A stretch of 8,114 bases of DNA, taken from NCBI GenBank assembly GCA_937874195.1, contig CALNBM010000103.1, positions 1-8,114 of the forward strand, given 5' to 3'. The notes beneath the pieces are model-generated. The model worked only from the letters and a program-made list of their open reading frames with translations, was not told the origin of the DNA and did not search any database. Each line of letters starts with the position of its first letter. Position 1 is the first letter of the stretch. The DNA comes from an uncultured Clostridia bacterium (GTDB lineage: Bacteria > Bacillota > Clostridia > Christensenellales > UBA1242). A program made the position numbers and the translations under genes. Shown in pieces: positions 7,174-8,114 of this stretch.

Positions 7174-7256
7174 AATTCGCTGGGACTATCATTAATGGAC
7201 ATTGTGACCATCTTGTGATAGTAACTTAAACCAATTATGGTTTATAGTTGCGAATT
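7174..7256 (-). other. Possible structured RNA: three-way junction built from three 7-bp inverted repeats
   Basis: Three perfect 7-bp inverted repeats nest as a three-way junction. The closing stem pairs AATTCGC (7174-7180) with GCGAATT (7250-7256). One arm is 7185-7222, ACTATCA with TGATAGT, extended past a small internal loop by ATGG with CCAT. The other arm is 7227-7244, TAAACCA with TGGTTTA around a 4-nt loop. Junctions are only 4, 4 and 5 nt. One side of the closing stem and one arm overlap the last codons and the stop of the MuF_C-like gene; the rest is intergenic. It does not match a tRNA (no T loop) or a hammerhead (no CUGAUGA). It may regulate termination, processing or translation, or be a DNA site. 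Strand preference is unclear. Confidence 0.4.
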
Positions 7257-7855
7257 TTTTTATTTTCTACCAATAATAAATTATTTTTTGTAACATGTTT
7301 TTTGATAAAATCATTTATATTATTTCTTCCATAAGCAGATTTTGCAATATTCGCATCAATTTCTATAAAGTTTTGGTTTCCTTTCCCATTTATACGAACC
7401 GGAACAATAATGGGATTATTATTTTTATCTACAGCATTAATAACTGCGATAATATCACGACTATCATCATTACTTTGAAACACCAATATGGGACTTTTTA
7501 AAAAACTAGGTATATTAATAAATAAATCTTTCCCTAAATTGTGATAATGGTCATCTTTTCTTTTATAAATACCATCTTTATTCACAGCCAAATATGCATG
7601 TCTCTTTGTCATTAATAGTGGCTTGTTTGGAATACCGATATTTTGTAATATTTTTGGTGTTTCTTGTGATAAAGTAATGTGTCTATCTTTATAATTGCCA
7701 CTTAATACATCGTTTATCTGCTGTGATAATTGGTTTACAGTCAATTTTGCCTGCCCACTATTCTTATTTATAAACTTTCCATCACTATCTCGTGGGTGTT
7801 CATTTTCGTTAAACTCACCACTACCACTCATAATACTTTTATCTTTCTCAAACAT
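7235..7855 (-). CDS. Stand-alone protein with MuF C-terminal-like (MuF_C) domain
   Basis: A 206-aa soluble protein starting at ATG 7853-7855 behind AAAGGA. Residues 20-28 read HPRDSDGKF, a linker motif common in phage minor head (MuF-type) proteins. Residues 60-200 fit the MuF_C pattern: TPKILQNIGIPNKPL, then KRKDDHYHNLG with H103 and H105, then IPSFLKSPILVFQSND, an IIVPVRIN strand, SAYGR at 173-177, and LLLVENKK near the end. MuF_C usually sits at the C-terminus of MuF head proteins and is suspected of acting in phage conflicts, perhaps as an injected effector; its activity is unproven. The MuF head domain itself is absent here, so this is a free-standing version. Gaps of 74 and 115 nt with stem-loops flank it, unlike its packed neighbours. 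It could be a minor virion protein, a toxin-like effector or an exclusion factor. Confidence 0.7.
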   Translation of the reverse strand: MFEKDKSIMSGSGEFNENEHPRDSDGKFINKNSGQAKLTVNQLSQQINDVLSGNYKDRHITLSQETPKILQNIGIPNKPLLMTKRHAYLAVNKDGIYKRKDDHYHNLGKDLFINIPSFLKSPILVFQSNDDSRDIIAVINAVDKNNNPIIVPVRINGKGNQNFIEIDANIAKSAYGRNNINDFIKKHVTKNNLLLVENKKIRNYKP

Positions 7856-7874
7856 ATGAAATCCTTTTTTGGTA

Positions 7875-7905
7875 TAGGACAGGGTTTTTAACTGACCCTA
7901 TCCTA
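7875..7905 (-). terminator. 11-bp stem-loop in the gap before the MuF_C-like gene, possible terminator or RNA-processing site
   Basis: Arms 7875-7885 and 7895-7905 flank a 9-nt loop. On the minus-strand RNA all 11 positions pair, one of them as U-G; on the plus strand the same position is an A-C mismatch, so the fold favours the transcribed strand. It is GC-rich for this window. No U-run follows (the next bases are A-rich), so it is not a standard intrinsic terminator. It may reduce read-through or protect the upstream mRNA end. Confidence 0.45.
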
Positions 7906-7918
7906 ATGAATAAACAGT

Positions 7919-7937
7919 GTGAATAAATCCTATTCAC
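7919..7937 (-). other. 7-bp stem-loop spanning the stop codon of the right-edge gene
   Basis: GTGAATA pairs with TATTCAC around a 5-nt loop that begins with the final G of the TAG stop. It sits directly ahead of the larger stem-loop at 7875-7905, giving two tandem hairpins at the end of a probably abundant transcript. An 8-bp direct repeat, TGAATAAA, occurs at 7907-7914 and 7920-7927. Confidence 0.35.
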
Positions 7938-8114
7938 CATCAACAACACCTACACCTGCTTGAGGAGCGGTTTGTTCGCCAGTTGCTAGTGCTTGAACAA
8001 AGTTATCTGTACCAATAGCATTATCAAAGTCATAACTTAAGTTAGGAAGCAAGAATTTGTTAAGCAAAGCAGCCCTTATTGTTGTTACGCTTGCAAGAGC
8101 ACCAGCAGCATTAG
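7930..8114 (-). CDS. C-terminal end of a virion protein, possibly the major capsid protein (runs off right edge)
   Basis: The last 60 codons of a minus-strand gene are present, ending in TAG at 7930-7932; the start lies outside the window. The fragment is Ala-rich (11 of 60), with a helix-like stretch (TTIRAALLNKFLLPNLSYDF at residues 10-29 of the fragment) and an acidic, glycine-rich tail ending VGVVDGE. No membrane span is visible. It is the most upstream gene seen in the operon and is followed by two stem-loops, as often found after strongly expressed structural genes. A major capsid protein would fit this position, ahead of adaptor and neck genes. A scaffold or other head protein is also possible. 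The fragment is too short to identify by itself. Confidence 0.4.
   Translation of the reverse strand, partial: NAAGALASVTTIRAALLNKFLLPNLSYDFDNAIGTDNFVQALATGEQTAPQAGVGVVDGE

Noticed and set aside
7082..7211. A 38-codon minus-strand frame in the gap after the MuF_C-like gene
   Set aside because: No Shine-Dalgarno site precedes its ATG, it runs into the next gene out of frame, and the region is better explained as structured noncoding sequence.
7174..7256. tRNA or known ribozyme reading of the 83-nt fold
   Set aside because: The 7-bp closing stem and size recall a tRNA, but there is no T-arm motif, no anticodon arm with a 7-nt loop and no CCA. The hammerhead core CUGAUGA is also absent, and a phi29-like packaging RNA would be larger, with loop-loop contacts that I do not see.

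Overview
This window looks like part of the virion-assembly module of a tailed bacteriophage or prophage. The DNA is strongly AT-rich, roughly a third G+C by eye. Genes start at ATG behind purine-rich Shine-Dalgarno sites (AAAGGAG, AGGAGGG, GAGGT), which points to a low-G+C Gram-positive (Bacillota-type) host, possibly a gut clostridium or relative. This host call is inference; no host marker gene is present. TAA, TAG and TGA all end genes, so the standard bacterial code fits.

Every supported gene lies on the minus strand, so transcription runs from the right edge to the left. In that order: the C-terminal end of an Ala-rich protein, perhaps the major capsid protein (7930-8114); a structured gap with two stem-loops; a stand-alone protein with a MuF_C-like domain (7235-7855); a second structured gap that can fold as a three-way junction (7174-7256); a 148-aa small-barrel-like protein; a 192-aa probable head-tail adaptor; a 123-aa unknown protein; the portal protein (4144-5706, the firmest call); a 59-aa coiled-coil protein; three consecutive multi-span membrane proteins (1959-3968); then a likely head-closure protein, a likely tail-completion protein and the start of a tail protein that runs off the left edge.

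From 7119 leftward the genes are packed with gaps of about 10 nt or less or with overlaps of 1 to 8 nt, consistent with one long, translationally coupled late operon. Only two gaps exceed 70 nt. Both flank the MuF_C-like gene and both contain inverted repeats, so that gene looks like a separately regulated or inserted cassette.

The most unusual part is the block of one coiled-coil and three membrane proteins wedged between the portal and the head-closure/tail genes, where tailed phages normally have none. Candidate roles are superinfection exclusion, a DNA-entry conduit, or another host-envelope function. None of the four resembles a family I can name. No integrase, terminase, lysis, replication, tRNA or CRISPR element is visible, and there is no gene-free stretch longer than about 115 bases.
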